This document shows positions 6,521 to 15,497 of a stretch of 64,000 bases of DNA, one piece after another. The DNA comes from Spirochaetota bacterium (GTDB lineage Bacteria; Spirochaetota; Spirochaetia; Treponematales; Rectinemataceae). A program made the position numbers and the translations under genes. Every line of letters begins with the position of its first letter. Positions within the stretch are counted from its first letter, which is position 1. Under the pieces are notes generated by a model. The model saw only the letters and a program-made list of their open reading frames with translations. It was not told the DNA's origin and did no database searches. The stretch covers positions 1 through 64,000 of the forward strand of contig JAKLFE010000010.1 of the NCBI GenBank assembly GCA_022711355.1, in the 5' to 3' direction.

Positions 6521-7823
6521 GCAAGCCATCCATGGGGCTGCGGACGCCGGAGGGGCCGCGGTTGAGGACGTGGGTGTAGACCATGGTGGTTTTCACGTCG
6601 CTATGGCCGAGGAGCTCTTGGACGGTGCGGATGTCGTAGCCGCTTTCCAGGAGATGGGTGGCGAAGGAATGGCGGAACGTGTGGCAACTCGCGCGCTTGG
6701 AGATGCCGGAGGCGAGGACGGCTTCGTAGACGGCGCGCTGGAGGATGGATTCGTCCATGTGGAAGCGGCCTTGGGCGCCGCTCTGGGGGTCTTTCCAGCG
6801 GCGTTCTTGGGGGAATACCCACTGCCAGTTCCATTCTTTCGATGCCTTGGGGTATTTGCGGTCGAGGGAGCCGGGAAGGGGGGCGCCTCCCCAGCCCTCG
6901 GAGAGGTCCAGGTCGTGTATGGTCTTGACGCGGGCGAGCTGTTCTTTGAGCGGCGCTTTAAGGGTGGCCGGGAGCATGGTGACGCGGTCCTTGGCGCCTT
7001 TGCCGGAGCGGACGGTGATCGAGCTGCGGTTGAAGTCGATATCCTGGACGCGAAGGTTGAGGCACTCGGCGAGGCGCATGCCGGTGCCGTACATGAGGGA
7101 GGCGGCGAGCTGCTTGTCGCCCTTGAGGTGGGAAAGGACGACGCGGACCTCCTCGCGGCTGAGGACGACGGGGAGGCGCAGGGGCTTCTTGGCGCGGATG
7201 ACCTCGGCGAGGTCGCCAAGGGGGAGCTCGAGGACGTTCCGGTAGAGGAAGAGGAGGGCGGCGAGGGCTTGGTTCTGGGTCGAGGCGCTGACCTCGTAGT
7301 CGGTCGCGAGATGGCTCAGGAAGGCGTTGATGCCGGCCTGGCCGAGGCGGGAGGGCGGGGCGTCCCGGTGGAAGGCCTCGAAGCGGAGCAGCCAGGTCGC
7401 GTAGGCTTCTTGGGTGCGGGGACTGTAGTGCCGGGCCTCGAGGGCCTCGCGGAGGCGGCGGACGAGGTCCTCGGTCGCGGGCGAGGGGCCCGAGGCGCGG
7501 GCGGGACGGGCATCGACGAAGAGGGGCTCGAGCTCCGCGGGGGGCCGAGCGAGGCGCGGCCGAGGGGCGAGAGCGCGAGAGGCTGCAGGCTCGGCCGGGG
7601 CGGGAATCGTGGCTTCAGGGGGAGGAGCGGTGAAGCGGCCTGTTCTATACAGAAGGCCGAGCAGCTGGTCGAGGTTCTGCTGGTTCGAGGGAAGGAGCCA
7701 GGAAGCGGTCGCAGGATCTTGCGAACAGGCCGGGTGCTTGAGCAGGGCTTCGACGACAGCCCAGTCGTGGGGGAAGGTGATCGACACGAACCCGGGCGCA
7801 GCCCCGGCTATCTCGACGGTCAT
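6516..7823 (-). CDS. intI: integron integrase IntI (tyrosine recombinase) with an N-terminal extra domain
   Basis: A 435-residue tyrosine recombinase. Catalytic residues numbered from the chosen start are R250 ([10 protein letters not shown]), H381/R384 (HTFRHSF), H407 (LLGHSD) and Y416 (MVYTHV). Between them, about 317-338, is the insertion that marks integron integrases ([19 protein letters not shown]), which contacts the flipped bases of folded attC. IntI1 has 337 residues; about 110 more are at the N terminus here, including a block SITFPHDW...SWLLP followed by a Pro/Ala-rich linker. ATG at 7823 is chosen because GAGGTG lies upstream and the codons before it look like promoter DNA; a TTG start at 7892 is the longer option. 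Codons are GC-rich like the chromosome. Confidence 0.95.
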   Translation of the reverse strand: MTVEIAGAAPGFVSITFPHDWAVVEALLKHPACSQDPATASWLLPSNQQNLDQLLGLLYRTGRFTAPPPEATIPAPAEPAASRALAPRPRLARPPAELEPLFVDARPARASGPSPATEDLVRRLREALEARHYSPRTQEAYATWLLRFEAFHRDAPPSRLGQAGINAFLSHLATDYEVSASTQNQALAALLFLYRNVLELPLGDLAEVIRAKKPLRLPVVLSREEVRVVLSHLKGDKQLAASLMYGTGMRLAECLNLRVQDIDFNRSSITVRSGKGAKDRVTMLPATLKAPLKEQLARVKTIHDLDLSEGWGGAPLPGSLDRKYPKASKEWNWQWVFPQERRWKDPQSGAQGRFHMDESILQRAVYEAVLASGISKRASCHTFRHSFATHLLESGYDIRTVQELLGHSDVKTTMVYTHVLNRGPSGVRSPMDGLL

Positions 7824-7846
7824 GGCTATCGGCACCTCGGTTAAGA

Positions 7847-7875
7847 AATATAAACAACGGCGAGTGGGAAGCGAA
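7847..7875 (-). promoter_or_regulatory. possible intI promoter
   Basis: TTCGCT (7870-7875) and TATATT (7847-7852) on the minus strand are 17 bp apart, placing the transcript start about 17 nt before the ATG at 7823. The -35 is weak. Confidence 0.45.
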
Positions 7876-7906
7876 GGAAAATAGGAGGGCAAAGGACAGA
7901 AAAAGT

Positions 7907-7922
7907 CTGTAGAAAATGACAG
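7907..7922. promoter_or_regulatory. LexA-like box upstream of intI
   Basis: CTGT-N8-ACAG, the core spacing of the enterobacterial SOS box, lies 84 bp upstream of the intI start; an overlapping ACAGA-N5-TCTGT repeat begins at 7896. SOS control of integrases is established in Vibrio and class 1 integrons. Spirochaete LexA boxes can differ, so this may be coincidence. Confidence 0.4.
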
Positions 7923-8125
7923 TTTTTGAGGTATTTGTCATGATCGCGCGGCCGCCGAAACATGCTCGCACGATGCTCCAGGCACAGTCGAAGGCCATAC
8001 TACACCAAATAGCGGAAAGGAACAAATGAATAGCGGTCGCGTTGGCTGGCACCGCGCGGCGCGCGAAGCGAGGGGAGGTCCGCGGGGCTCGGCGGCGCTT
8101 CCCCTACGCCGGGCGCGCCGCTACT

Positions 8126-8437
8126 ATGGGCTCTATGAAGCAGAGGGCGGGGGAAGGGGACGGGGCGCTCGATCCGGTTAAGGAGACCTGCAGGCTCATC
8201 CGCCTGGCGAGGTCGAAGTGGGAGGCGCACAACAACGCGGCCTGCCGTACGGAGCGGGAGCGGGCCCTGTCCCTCTACGCTTCCTTGAGCCCGGAGGCGA
8301 GGGACCGGATCCCCCAGGAGCTCCGGGTCTGGCTCCGCTACCGGAGCGAGAAGTACTTCGGGCCGGGGAGGACGGCCCCGAGCCGGGCGGCTGGAAAGAG
8401 CGGCGGCTCGACGCGACGCGGCCCTACTTCTTCCTGA
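8126..8437 (+). CDS. small hypothetical protein
   Basis: A 103-residue (or 100-residue, from ATG 8135) soluble, charged protein I do not recognise. Its middle part (ETCRLIRLARSKWEAHNNAA through WLRYRSEKYFG) looks helical and shows no known motif. A TACTAT box (8122-8127) sits 7 nt before the second ATG, suggesting that a leaderless message starts at 8135. Overlapping minus-strand frames have arginine-rich shadow composition. Confidence 0.55.
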   Translation: MGSMKQRAGEGDGALDPVKETCRLIRLARSKWEAHNNAACRTERERALSLYASLSPEARDRIPQELRVWLRYRSEKYFGPGRTAPSRAAGKSGGSTRRGPTSS

Positions 8438-9623
8438 TCTTGATCGCAAGGAGGCCGTGGACCAGGTCGCAGGTGAGCAGGTCGATCGCCTCGCCCTTGT
8501 AGCTGACCTTCGTAAGCTGGTACCCGCTGACGATCATCGCGTCCTGGGGCCGGAAGTCGGGCAGCTGCGGCGGCTGGCCGTAAGCGAAGTCGTACTTCGC
8601 CCCGAAGCCGATGAAGGCGGTATTCGAGAAGGACGAGGCTGGATGCTTGACAACGGGGACGGTGACGGTGCGGGTCCCGGTCCTCGTGACGGGCCGATTG
8701 TTGTTCGCCGGATCCAGGGCCTCGTAGGTGTACGATTCAACTCTGAGGCCCCCTCCGCTCTCGTACGCGGAGAAGTACGACTGCGCGACCTGGATGGCGA
8801 TCCGCTTGTTCCTCCCGTCGCGGCCTATCAGATAGATGCAATTCTCGGCCTTCAGGCTTTCCTCGAAGACGAAGAGGCACTCGGCTCCGCCCTCCGTGGG
8901 GCTGAGGCCGCCGGCTTCCTCGGCCGCGCGCTTTTCCCGCTCGCGGAGCGCCGTCATCCGCTTCTCGGCGTCGCTGAAAGGCAGGCCGGCGTCGTCGTAG
9001 CAAGTGAGCGCCGTATCCCTCCGTCCCTTGAGGAAATACGCGTCGCCCAGGTTCGAGAAGATCTCCAGGCGCGCTTGCTTGAGGGCATCGCTCGATAGGT
9101 TGTAGCGGTGCGACCTGGAATTCTCGAAAAACAATCTCGCCGACCTGTACACGGTATCGAGATCCTGGCGAGCGTTCGGGGTCGTGATGTAGGAGAGCTT
9201 TTCGTCGCGGAAATTCTTGAGGGCGATCCCCCAGAGGACGATGGTGTCCTGACTCGTCAGCCAGGTGACGCCGGCGAGGCTCTCGGCCAAATACTCCCCC
9301 TTGAGCCGCGGGGCGCAGGCGAGAAGGCCGTCGTGGGCTTCCTTGGAGACCGGATCGCCATAGGTACCTCGGGTGCCCTGCGGAGCTACGGCGAAGGCGG
9401 ACAAATAGGCATCGAAGGCCACGCCGAGCTCGTCGTCGGCGGCTGCCTTCCGAGCCAGTGCCAGATAGGCTCTCGCACGGCTCGGATTATCGCCGAGCCG
9501 GTTGGCTGCCGCCCGCGCTTCCTCGTAGTCGCCCTCGGCGAGGTAGGTATCGAAGGTGGCGCAGGACATCAGGACACTGACCGAGATCGCGAGAGGCAGG
9601 AGCATTTGAAATCGATTCATCAT
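8424..9623 (-). CDS. hypothetical lipoprotein, tetratricopeptide-like
   Basis: A 399-residue predicted lipoprotein: Met-Met start, hydrophobic stretch and lipobox VLMSC at about 17-21, so the mature protein should be lipid-anchored. Residues 25-240 are Ala-rich helices resembling TPR units (EARAAANRLGDNPSRARAYLALARKA; LEIFSNLGDAYFLKGRRDTALTCYDDAG). The C-terminal 150 residues are beta-rich with no recognised domain (SFSNTAFIGFGAKYDFAYG). Either ATG (9623 or 9620) may be used; longer frames to 9917 extend into proline/arginine-rich non-coding sequence. Function unknown. The stop overlaps the end of the small plus-strand gene by 14 bp. Confidence 0.75.
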   Translation of the reverse strand: MMNRFQMLLPLAISVSVLMSCATFDTYLAEGDYEEARAAANRLGDNPSRARAYLALARKAAADDELGVAFDAYLSAFAVAPQGTRGTYGDPVSKEAHDGLLACAPRLKGEYLAESLAGVTWLTSQDTIVLWGIALKNFRDEKLSYITTPNARQDLDTVYRSARLFFENSRSHRYNLSSDALKQARLEIFSNLGDAYFLKGRRDTALTCYDDAGLPFSDAEKRMTALREREKRAAEEAGGLSPTEGGAECLFVFEESLKAENCIYLIGRDGRNKRIAIQVAQSYFSAYESGGGLRVESYTYEALDPANNNRPVTRTGTRTVTVPVVKHPASSFSNTAFIGFGAKYDFAYGQPPQLPDFRPQDAMIVSGYQLTKVSYKGEAIDLLTCDLVHGLLAIKIRKK

Positions 9624-10081
9624 GGGCGCCAGGCTAGCATGGCCCTCTCCTGATGACAAGCTCGGGTCTGCGTGCGCATCGCCTATCGCCGCGGCGACGG
9701 GCTGAGTCCGGCTTGGCCGAGGAAGCGAGGAGGAGTGGGGGTAGCGGAGGCGACCGGAGCCCGGCCGCAGGGCCGGGCGAGGACGCCGCAGCGAGGGGGA
9801 GCCGCGTCGCGCGGGGGCGACGGTGGTGGAGGCTGAGCCCTTCGCGCCTCCATTCGGCCTGGCGGGCGTGGCGAGCGGGACGCAGACGCAAACGGGGCGA
9901 GCGATTCCGCAGCGCATCGGGCCGTGGGGAGCGTATCCGCGTTCAGCATCGAGCGGATCTCGCGCCGGAGGCGCGATGGACGAGCGAACCCCGTTTGCGG
10001 CGCAGCTGGGACCCGCTCGGCATGCCCGACCTGCGGCGCTTGGAAGGCGCGAAGGACTATCCCGTGCGGGCGCTCCCCCTT
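9624..10081. other. intergenic region, nothing recognised
   Basis: About 460 GC-rich bases between the lipoprotein start and the proS promoter. Open frames on both strands are Arg/Pro/Ala-rich shadows. A short inverted repeat CCCGGCC-N4-GGCCGGG lies near 9760. I see no RNA gene. Confidence 0.5.
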
Positions 10082-10111
10082 TTGACGATCCTGGGGCTTT
10101 CGCGCTAGAAT
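10082..10111 (+). promoter_or_regulatory. sigma-70-type promoter of proS
   Basis: TTGACG (10082-10087), 18-bp spacer, TAGAAT (10106-10111), about 33 bp before the proS ATG. Confidence 0.7.
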
Positions 10112-10144
10112 CGCCTACTTTCGTCAGCTCAAGAGGTTAGCCCC

Positions 10145-11611
10145 ATGGCAGAGAAGATCACGCCCCGCTCGGTCGACTACTCGCAGTGGTACATCGATAT
10201 CGTCCTGAACGCGAAGCTCGCGGACTACAGCCCGGTCAAGGGCTGCATGGTGGTGCGGCCGCGGGGCTACGCGATCTGGGAGCGGATCCAGGCGGCCTAC
10301 GACAAGCGCTTCAAGGAGACGGGGCACCAGAACTGCTACTTCCCGATGCTGATCCCGATGAGCTTCCTCCAGAAGGAGAAGGACCACGTGAAGGGCTTCA
10401 AGCCCGAGCTCGCGGTGGTGACCCACGGGGGCGGGGAGGAGCTCGACGAGCCTTTGTGCGTGCGGCCGACCTCGGAGACGATCATCTGGTCGATGTACAA
10501 GAACTGGATCCAGTCCTACCGCGACCTGCCGCTTTTGTACAACCAGTGGTGCTCGGTGCTGCGCTGGGAGAAGCGGACGCGGCTCTTCCTGCGGACGGCG
10601 GAGTTCCTCTGGCAGGAGGGGCACACGGCCCACGAGACGGAGCAGGACGCGGTCGAGGAGACGATGCGGATGCTCGACGTGTACCGCGAGGTGGCTGAAC
10701 AGGTGCTCTGCCTGCCGGTGATCGCGGGGCGCAAGAGCGAGTCGGAGAAGTTCGCGGGCGCGGTGGCGACCTACTGCATCGAGGCGATGATGCAGGACAA
10801 GAAGGCGCTGCAGGCGGGGACCTCGCACTTCCTGGGGCAGAACTTCGGGAAGGCCTTCGACGTGCAGTTCCAGACCCGGGAGGGGAAGCTCGACTACGCC
10901 TGGGCGACGAGCTGGGGCGTGTCCACGCGCCTCATCGGCGCGGTGATCATGACCCACTCGGACGACAAGGGGCTGGTCCTGCCTCCCGAGCTGGCCCCGG
11001 AGCAGGCGGTCATCGTGCCGATCTACAAGACGGAGACCAAGGCCGCGGTCCTGGCCTACTGCGAGAAGCTCCTCGGGGAGCTCAAGACGGCCGGCGTGCG
11101 CGCGATCCTGGACGGCGACGAGTCGAAGAGCCCGGGCTGGAAGTTCGCGGAGCACGAGATGAACGGGGTGCCCCTGCGCATCGAGATCGGGCCCCGCGAC
11201 ATGGAGGCCGGGAAGGCCATGGTGGCGCGGCGCGACACGGGGGAGAAGGCTCCTCTGGAGGTCGCCGGGCTGCCCGCGAAGGCCGTGGAGCTCCTGGCCG
11301 CGATCCAGAAGAACCTCTACGAGAAGGCGAAGGCCTTCCGGATCGAGAACACGAAGCCGGTGGCGAGCCGCGAGGAGCTCCTGGCTTTCTACGGGAAGGA
11401 CCAGGGCGAGGAGGCGGGCACGGCCGTCGCGACGGGGGGCTTCGCCGAGGGCCGGTGGTGCGGGGACGGGACGTGCGAGGCGGCGCTCAAGGCCGAGACC
11501 AAGGTGACGATCCGCTGCCTGCCCTTGGACCGGCAGGAGGGGGTGGGCGGGAACTGCTGCCTCTGCGGGAAGCCGGCGAAACATCTGGCGGTCTTCGCGA
11601 GGAATTACTGA
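10145..11611 (+). CDS. proS: prolyl-tRNA synthetase, archaeal/eukaryotic type
   Basis: Class II synthetase charging tRNA-Pro with proline. The 488-residue length, lack of the large editing insertion of E. coli ProS, and C-terminal domain ending in Asn-Tyr with Cys residues ([18 protein letters not shown]) identify the archaeal/eukaryotic-like form that some bacteria, including Borrelia, use. Class II motifs are present: motif 2 near [16 protein letters not shown] and motif 3 with [17 protein letters not shown] in the anticodon-binding half. Single gene with its own promoter. Lack of a cis-editing domain makes a trans deacylase such as the YbaK-family gene at 16520 relevant. Confidence 0.97.
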   Translation: MAEKITPRSVDYSQWYIDIVLNAKLADYSPVKGCMVVRPRGYAIWERIQAAYDKRFKETGHQNCYFPMLIPMSFLQKEKDHVKGFKPELAVVTHGGGEELDEPLCVRPTSETIIWSMYKNWIQSYRDLPLLYNQWCSVLRWEKRTRLFLRTAEFLWQEGHTAHETEQDAVEETMRMLDVYREVAEQVLCLPVIAGRKSESEKFAGAVATYCIEAMMQDKKALQAGTSHFLGQNFGKAFDVQFQTREGKLDYAWATSWGVSTRLIGAVIMTHSDDKGLVLPPELAPEQAVIVPIYKTETKAAVLAYCEKLLGELKTAGVRAILDGDESKSPGWKFAEHEMNGVPLRIEIGPRDMEAGKAMVARRDTGEKAPLEVAGLPAKAVELLAAIQKNLYEKAKAFRIENTKPVASREELLAFYGKDQGEEAGTAVATGGFAEGRWCGDGTCEAALKAETKVTIRCLPLDRQEGVGGNCCLCGKPAKHLAVFARNY

Positions 11612-11656
11612 GGGGAGCTCTGCGGCGATGAGACGCGCGGAGACCCACGGACAACC

Positions 11657-11700
11657 GACGAAGCGCGGCTTCGTCGCCGCGACGGCGGCACGCCGTCGCG
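11657..11700 (+). terminator. two tandem hairpins after proS
   Basis: GACGAAGC-GCG-GCTTCGTC (11657-11675) is directly followed by CGCGACGGCG-GCA-CGCCGTCGCG (11678-11700), both perfect stems, 46 bp after the proS stop. No U-tract follows, so termination is a guess; they could also be mRNA-stabilising repeats. Confidence 0.5.
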
Positions 11701-11720
11701 CGAGGAACCACTAGGAAGGG

Positions 11721-12992
11721 ATGAAGAGAGCTACGACCGCGGAGGCGGGGAGGCGCAGAGGGAAAAGGGAGGGGAGAGGCGATGCGATCCCTCCCTCGCC
11801 CTCCCTGAAAGCGGCCCAGCTCGCCTCTTCGCCGCGCACAGGGGCCTTCCTGTGGACCCTGTGCCTGGCCGCGGCGATGGCGGCGGGGAGCTGCGCGCGG
11901 GCCGATCGGGGCGGGGCGGCGGGCTCCGCGCCCCCGGCGCCGGCCTATCCCTACGCCGCGGCCGAGCGGCGGCTCTTCTACGCGACGGCGGGCGGGCTCG
12001 CCGAGGGGCCGGAGAGGCCCCCGGCGGGGGCGCCGCGACGGGCTTCTGTCGCGCCTAACGCGTCGGTGCTCACGTCCGACGGCCGGACGGTCCTCGTCGC
12101 GGTCAACGGCTGGGGGCTCGCCCGGCTCGAGAGCTCGCCCGGGGGCGAGGCCTTCCGCGTGGCGGAAAGCCCCTTCCCGGAGCCCTTCGCCGGGCTGTCG
12201 ACGGCGGGGGCCTGGCCGCTCGGCGGGCCGCCGGGAGGCGGGGCGGGCGCGGGGGCGGGCGCGGGGACCGGTTTCCTCGTCCACTTCTACCGCGATCCTT
12301 ACGCCGGGGGCCCGGAGGCGGCTTCGGGAGAGGGCGGCGCCGGCTCGGGCTCGGCCCGGCTCCTGTACCTGGATCGGGAGGGGCTCCTCGCCGCCCCCGA
12401 CCCCTTCGCCCTCGCCACGGATCGGGGCTTCGAGCTCTTCGCCCTCTATCCCGCGGCCGGGCAGTGGCTGGCCGAGCTCCGCGAGGAGGGGCCCGAGCGG
12501 GTGCGCTTCCGCTTCTTCGCCCTGGAGGATCCCCGCGCCGCGGGCGCAGCGCTGCGCGAGCTCGGGCGGCCCGAGTTCGAGGCGGCCCTGCGGCCCCGGC
12601 CGATCTCGAGCCTGCGGGGCGAGGGGGCGGCCGAGCTCAGGGCGGCCATCGCGGCACTCGGGCCCGGGGAATTCCTGGTCAGGCTGCGCTCCGCGAAGGG
12701 CGAGGACGGCTGGTACCTCACAGGTGGCGAGGCCTGGGAGGCCAGGCCGGCCTTCGCCTGGCGCGAGGAGGGACGGGCGATCGCCCTCCGAGGCGAGGGG
12801 AGGCTGGCGGTGGCCCGGGCGGGAGCGCCCCTCGCCACCCTCTCCCTCGAGCCGCCCCTGCAGGGCGCCGCCTTCACCGCCCTGGCCGTCGCGGGGGAGC
12901 TGGGCGTCGCGGCCTGGGAGGGAGAAGGCTTCCCCGAGCTCTCGGCCGCCGGCCTCCTGACGGTCCCGCTCGCTCGTAAAAATCTGCAATAG
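11721..12992 (+). CDS. hypothetical lipoprotein
   Basis: A 423-residue protein with a long N-terminal stretch, hydrophobic segment GAFLWTLCLAAAMAAGSC and a lipobox AAGSC at about residue 58, so the true start may be nearer that segment. The mature part is Ala/Gly-rich with repeated beta-type units (TVLVAVNGWGLARL, AGQWLAELREE, REEGRAIALRGEGRLAV), perhaps a beta-propeller-like sensor or envelope lipoprotein. No family recognised. Codon bias matches its neighbours and the opposite-strand frames look like shadows. Confidence 0.65.
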   Translation: MKRATTAEAGRRRGKREGRGDAIPPSPSLKAAQLASSPRTGAFLWTLCLAAAMAAGSCARADRGGAAGSAPPAPAYPYAAAERRLFYATAGGLAEGPERPPAGAPRRASVAPNASVLTSDGRTVLVAVNGWGLARLESSPGGEAFRVAESPFPEPFAGLSTAGAWPLGGPPGGGAGAGAGAGTGFLVHFYRDPYAGGPEAASGEGGAGSGSARLLYLDREGLLAAPDPFALATDRGFELFALYPAAGQWLAELREEGPERVRFRFFALEDPRAAGAALRELGRPEFEAALRPRPISSLRGEGAAELRAAIAALGPGEFLVRLRSAKGEDGWYLTGGEAWEARPAFAWREEGRAIALRGEGRLAVARAGAPLATLSLEPPLQGAAFTALAVAGELGVAAWEGEGFPELSAAGLLTVPLARKNLQ

Positions 12993-13006
12993 GCCCAAAA
13001 AGTCTA

Positions 13007-13035
13007 TTGACCGCTCACCCGGATGGGGGTAGCAT
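13007..13035 (+). promoter_or_regulatory. promoter of the histidine kinase gene
   Basis: TTGACC (13007-13012), 17-bp spacer, TAGCAT (13030-13035), giving a leader of about 75 nt before the ATG at 13117. Confidence 0.65.
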
Positions 13036-13116
13036 TATCGCGGCCGCGCCGGGGCTTCGCAGGGCGGCCGATTTAGCGGGACAGAGCGGGCGAGCATCGC
13101 CCCGCGTCGGAGCGTC

Positions 13117-13974
13117 ATGGAAAATAGCTCGATCGTGAACAGGCAGGACTTTCCTCCCGCATTCCGTGACTATGTCGAACGCGCCCTCGAGGGGAAGCTC
13201 CCCGAGACCGAGCTGGTCATGCCCGACCGGCAGGGGAGGACCAGGCGCATCCGGGTCGCCGCCTTCCCCCTCCCCGCCGAGGGCGGCCCGGTCACCTACT
13301 GCCTCCTCCGCGAGCTGACGAGCCAGGCTGAGCGCGAGGCTCGGCTCGCGTCGGCCCTCGAGGCCAAGGACGCCCTCCTCAAGGAGGTCTACCACCGCGT
13401 GAAGAACAACCTCACGACGGTGGCCTCCCTCCTCTCCCTCGAGGCCTCGGCCCTCGAGGATCCGCGGGCGCTCAAGGCCTTCGACGAGTGCCAGTCGCGC
13501 ATCCAGTCCATGGCCCTCGTCCACGAGGAGCTCTACGGCTCCGGGGACCTCTCCACGCTGGACTTCGGCCGCTACCTCTCGAAGATCGCCGAGCGCATCG
13601 CCTTCTCCTTCGGGCCCGCCGCGAACGTGAGCCTCCGGGTCGAGGCGGAGAGCCTTCCCCTCGAGGCGCAGGTGGCCGTCCCCCTCGGGCTCGTGGCGAA
13701 CGAGCTGCTGACCAACGCCTTCAAGTACGCCTTCGCGCAGGGGGGCCGCGCGGGCACCCTCGTCCTGGCCCTCCGCAGGACCGGGGCCGGCGAGGCCCTC
13801 CTCTCGGTCTCCGACGACGGCTCGGGACTCCCCTCGGAGGTGGACCCCGAGACGACCTCGAGCCTCGGGCTCCAGCTCGTCCGGAACCTCGCGCGCCAGG
13901 TCGAGGGGAGGGCCGAGTTCCGCCGCGGCGAGGGCTTCGAGTGCCGGGTCACCTTCCCGGTCGGCCCGCGCTAG
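13117..13974 (+). CDS. soluble sensor histidine kinase, HWE/HisKA_2 type
   Basis: A 285-residue kinase without membrane segments. After a short PAS-like remnant (about 1-70) comes a coiled linker, the dimerisation H-box EVYHRVKNNL with phospho-acceptor H93, an N-box GLVANELLTNAFKYAF (about 190-205), and ATP-lid motifs SDDGSGLP and SSLGLQLVRNLA. This is the HisKA_2 class, which often signals through response regulators encoded elsewhere; none is adjacent, so it is an orphan. The input may be cytosolic or supplied by a partner. Confidence 0.88.
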   Translation: MENSSIVNRQDFPPAFRDYVERALEGKLPETELVMPDRQGRTRRIRVAAFPLPAEGGPVTYCLLRELTSQAEREARLASALEAKDALLKEVYHRVKNNLTTVASLLSLEASALEDPRALKAFDECQSRIQSMALVHEELYGSGDLSTLDFGRYLSKIAERIAFSFGPAANVSLRVEAESLPLEAQVAVPLGLVANELLTNAFKYAFAQGGRAGTLVLALRRTGAGEALLSVSDDGSGLPSEVDPETTSSLGLQLVRNLARQVEGRAEFRRGEGFECRVTFPVGPR

Positions 13975-14015
13975 GCCAGCTCCCGGCGCGTTAGGCGCCC
14001 TCGGTCCCGGCCCGC

Positions 14016-15485
14016 TCATCCCGGATAGTCGAGGACCTCCCGCTCGAGCCCGGCCCGGTAGTCGAGGAGGGCGAGGAGGATGCCCTTGTCCCGGGCGGGG
14101 AGGAGGGGGTCCTCGAGGCGCTGGGCGACGGCCTTCGAGTAGGTGGCGAGGTCGGCGGCGCCGGGGAGGGGGGGCATCTGGAGGCGGGCGGCGCAGAAGG
14201 CGCGCCAGCGCTTGGCCTCGGCGGGGCTCAGGGTCTCGGGCCAGTTGCGGGCGAAGAGGCGCCTGATCAGGGTCGGGGGCCGCTCGTCCTCGAAGCGGAG
14301 GGCGTAGGCGTGGCGGCGGGCCTCGGCCGGGGGCAGGCTCGCGAGGGCCGCGTGGAGGGCGTCGAAGGCGTCGCGGTCGCCGTCGGGGAAGAAGCCGCGG
14401 CTGTAGAGCATGAGCTCGGGGTCGGCCGCCTCCTCGGCGGGGCTCGGGGCGTCGAAGACGGCGGCGAGCTTCTGGAGGAGCTCGCTCTCGCGCTTGACGA
14501 CCGCGAGGTGCTCGAGGCAGGTCCGGAGGTCGATGCCGAGGCGGCGCGCGGCGCCTTCGCTCAAGGTGGACAGGGGGGCGAGGAAGGGGCAGCGGTTGAG
14601 GCGGATCCGCGAGAGGGGGATACGCTCGGCGTCCAGGAGCTCGGCCTTGGTGAAGACCCGGGCCCGGAGCTCCTCGACCGAGAGGCCCACCACGGGCGAG
14701 GGGTCGAAGCGGAGGTCGAGGGCGAGGAGCTGGTTGCGGTTCTCCGGGTCGAGTGCGACGGGGGCGATCAGGGTCGTGCAGCCCCGCTCGGAGGTGTAGG
14801 CGACCGAGGTATGGACCAGGGGCTCGCGCGAGACGAGGTCGACGAGGGGCCGCAGGGAGTCCCGCGTGCGGTGCGTGAAGTACCACTCGTAGAGCTTGGG
14901 CTGGCGCTGGCGGACGAGGCGGGCGAGCTCGACGGTAGCCTGGACGTCGTGCATGGCGTCGTGGGCCGCGACGAGGGCCACGCCGTTGGCCTTGGCCAGG
15001 GCGCCGAGGGTGAAGATGGGGCGGCCCTCCTCGCCCTCGGGCCAGACCAGGCCCTCGGGCCTGAGGTCGCGGGCGGCGCGCAAAAGGTCGATGAGGTCCC
15101 AGCGGCTCGAGCCCGAGCGCCACTCCCGCTCGTAGGGATCGTAGAGGTTCCGGTACAGGAGGTTGCGGATGAACTCGTCGTCGAACTTGAGGGAGTTGTA
15201 GCCGGCGACGACGGTGCCGGGGACGGTCATGGCGGCGCGGATCCGCGTGGCGAACTCGTACTCGGGAAGGCCCTCGGCGAGGGCGTGCTGGGGCGAGATG
15301 CCGTGGACCAGGCAGGACTGGGGGCTGGGCAGGTAGTCGGGGCTGGGCTTGCAGTACAGGAGGAGCCGCTCGCCCGTGGGGACCAAGTCGGCGTCGGTGC
15401 GAAGCGCGGCGAATTGGGCGATGCGGTCGTGCCGGGGCTCGAGGCCGAAGGTCTCGAGGTCGTACCACAGGAAGCCGGGAGCCAC
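14016..15485 (-). CDS. sbcB: exodeoxyribonuclease I
   Basis: A 489-residue DEDD 3'-5' single-strand exonuclease. The N terminus has FLWYDLETFG (Exo I), then SLKFDDEFIRNLLYRN (Exo II) and HDAMHDVQATVELARL (Exo III) with its His/Asp residues; the central SH3-like and helical C-terminal regions and the length match E. coli SbcB. The enzyme trims ssDNA in recombination and mismatch repair. GTG start, with GAGGAT upstream, 12 bp after the stop of the E2-like gene, so the two are probably co-transcribed. Confidence 0.93.
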   Translation of the reverse strand: MAPGFLWYDLETFGLEPRHDRIAQFAALRTDADLVPTGERLLLYCKPSPDYLPSPQSCLVHGISPQHALAEGLPEYEFATRIRAAMTVPGTVVAGYNSLKFDDEFIRNLLYRNLYDPYEREWRSGSSRWDLIDLLRAARDLRPEGLVWPEGEEGRPIFTLGALAKANGVALVAAHDAMHDVQATVELARLVRQRQPKLYEWYFTHRTRDSLRPLVDLVSREPLVHTSVAYTSERGCTTLIAPVALDPENRNQLLALDLRFDPSPVVGLSVEELRARVFTKAELLDAERIPLSRIRLNRCPFLAPLSTLSEGAARRLGIDLRTCLEHLAVVKRESELLQKLAAVFDAPSPAEEAADPELMLYSRGFFPDGDRDAFDALHAALASLPPAEARRHAYALRFEDERPPTLIRRLFARNWPETLSPAEAKRWRAFCAARLQMPPLPGAADLATYSKAVAQRLEDPLLPARDKGILLALLDYRAGLEREVLDYPG

Positions 15486-15497
15486 GGCTCGGGATCC

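Larger units (their letters stand above)
1..7823 (-). mobile_element. chromosomal integron, reversed layout
   Basis: An integron integrase at 6516-7823 is followed, past its 3' end, by an AT-rich array with six attC-like inverted repeats, and every confident cassette gene lies on the minus strand like the integrase. In classical integrons the integrase is divergent from the cassettes; here all read the same way, as reported for Treponema denticola. Four attC sites share nearly the same sequence, which is typical of sedentary chromosomal integrons. The array is visibly poor in GC compared with the chromosome right of 7.9 kb, so cassettes were probably acquired. The left end lies outside the window: the last visible cassette starts at about 144 and runs off the edge. 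Confidence 0.92.
7824..8125. other. intergenic region upstream of intI
   Basis: About 300 bp between divergent genes. The left half is AT-rich and holds a probable intI promoter and a LexA-like box (listed separately); the right half is GC-rich with no gene I can support. Confidence 0.6.

Noticed and set aside
6495-7844. 449-codon plus-strand open frame
   Set aside because: It is the mirror of the integrase gene; Gly/Ala/Glu/Val-rich shadow composition caused by GC-rich codons, while the minus strand shows all integrase motifs.
8000-8449. 149-codon minus frame
   Set aside because: Arg/Pro-rich shadow of the small plus-strand gene without supporting signals.
9653-10140. several frames of 85-151 codons on both strands
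   Set aside because: Arg/Pro/Ala-rich with no motif or start signal, and the proS promoter lies inside them.
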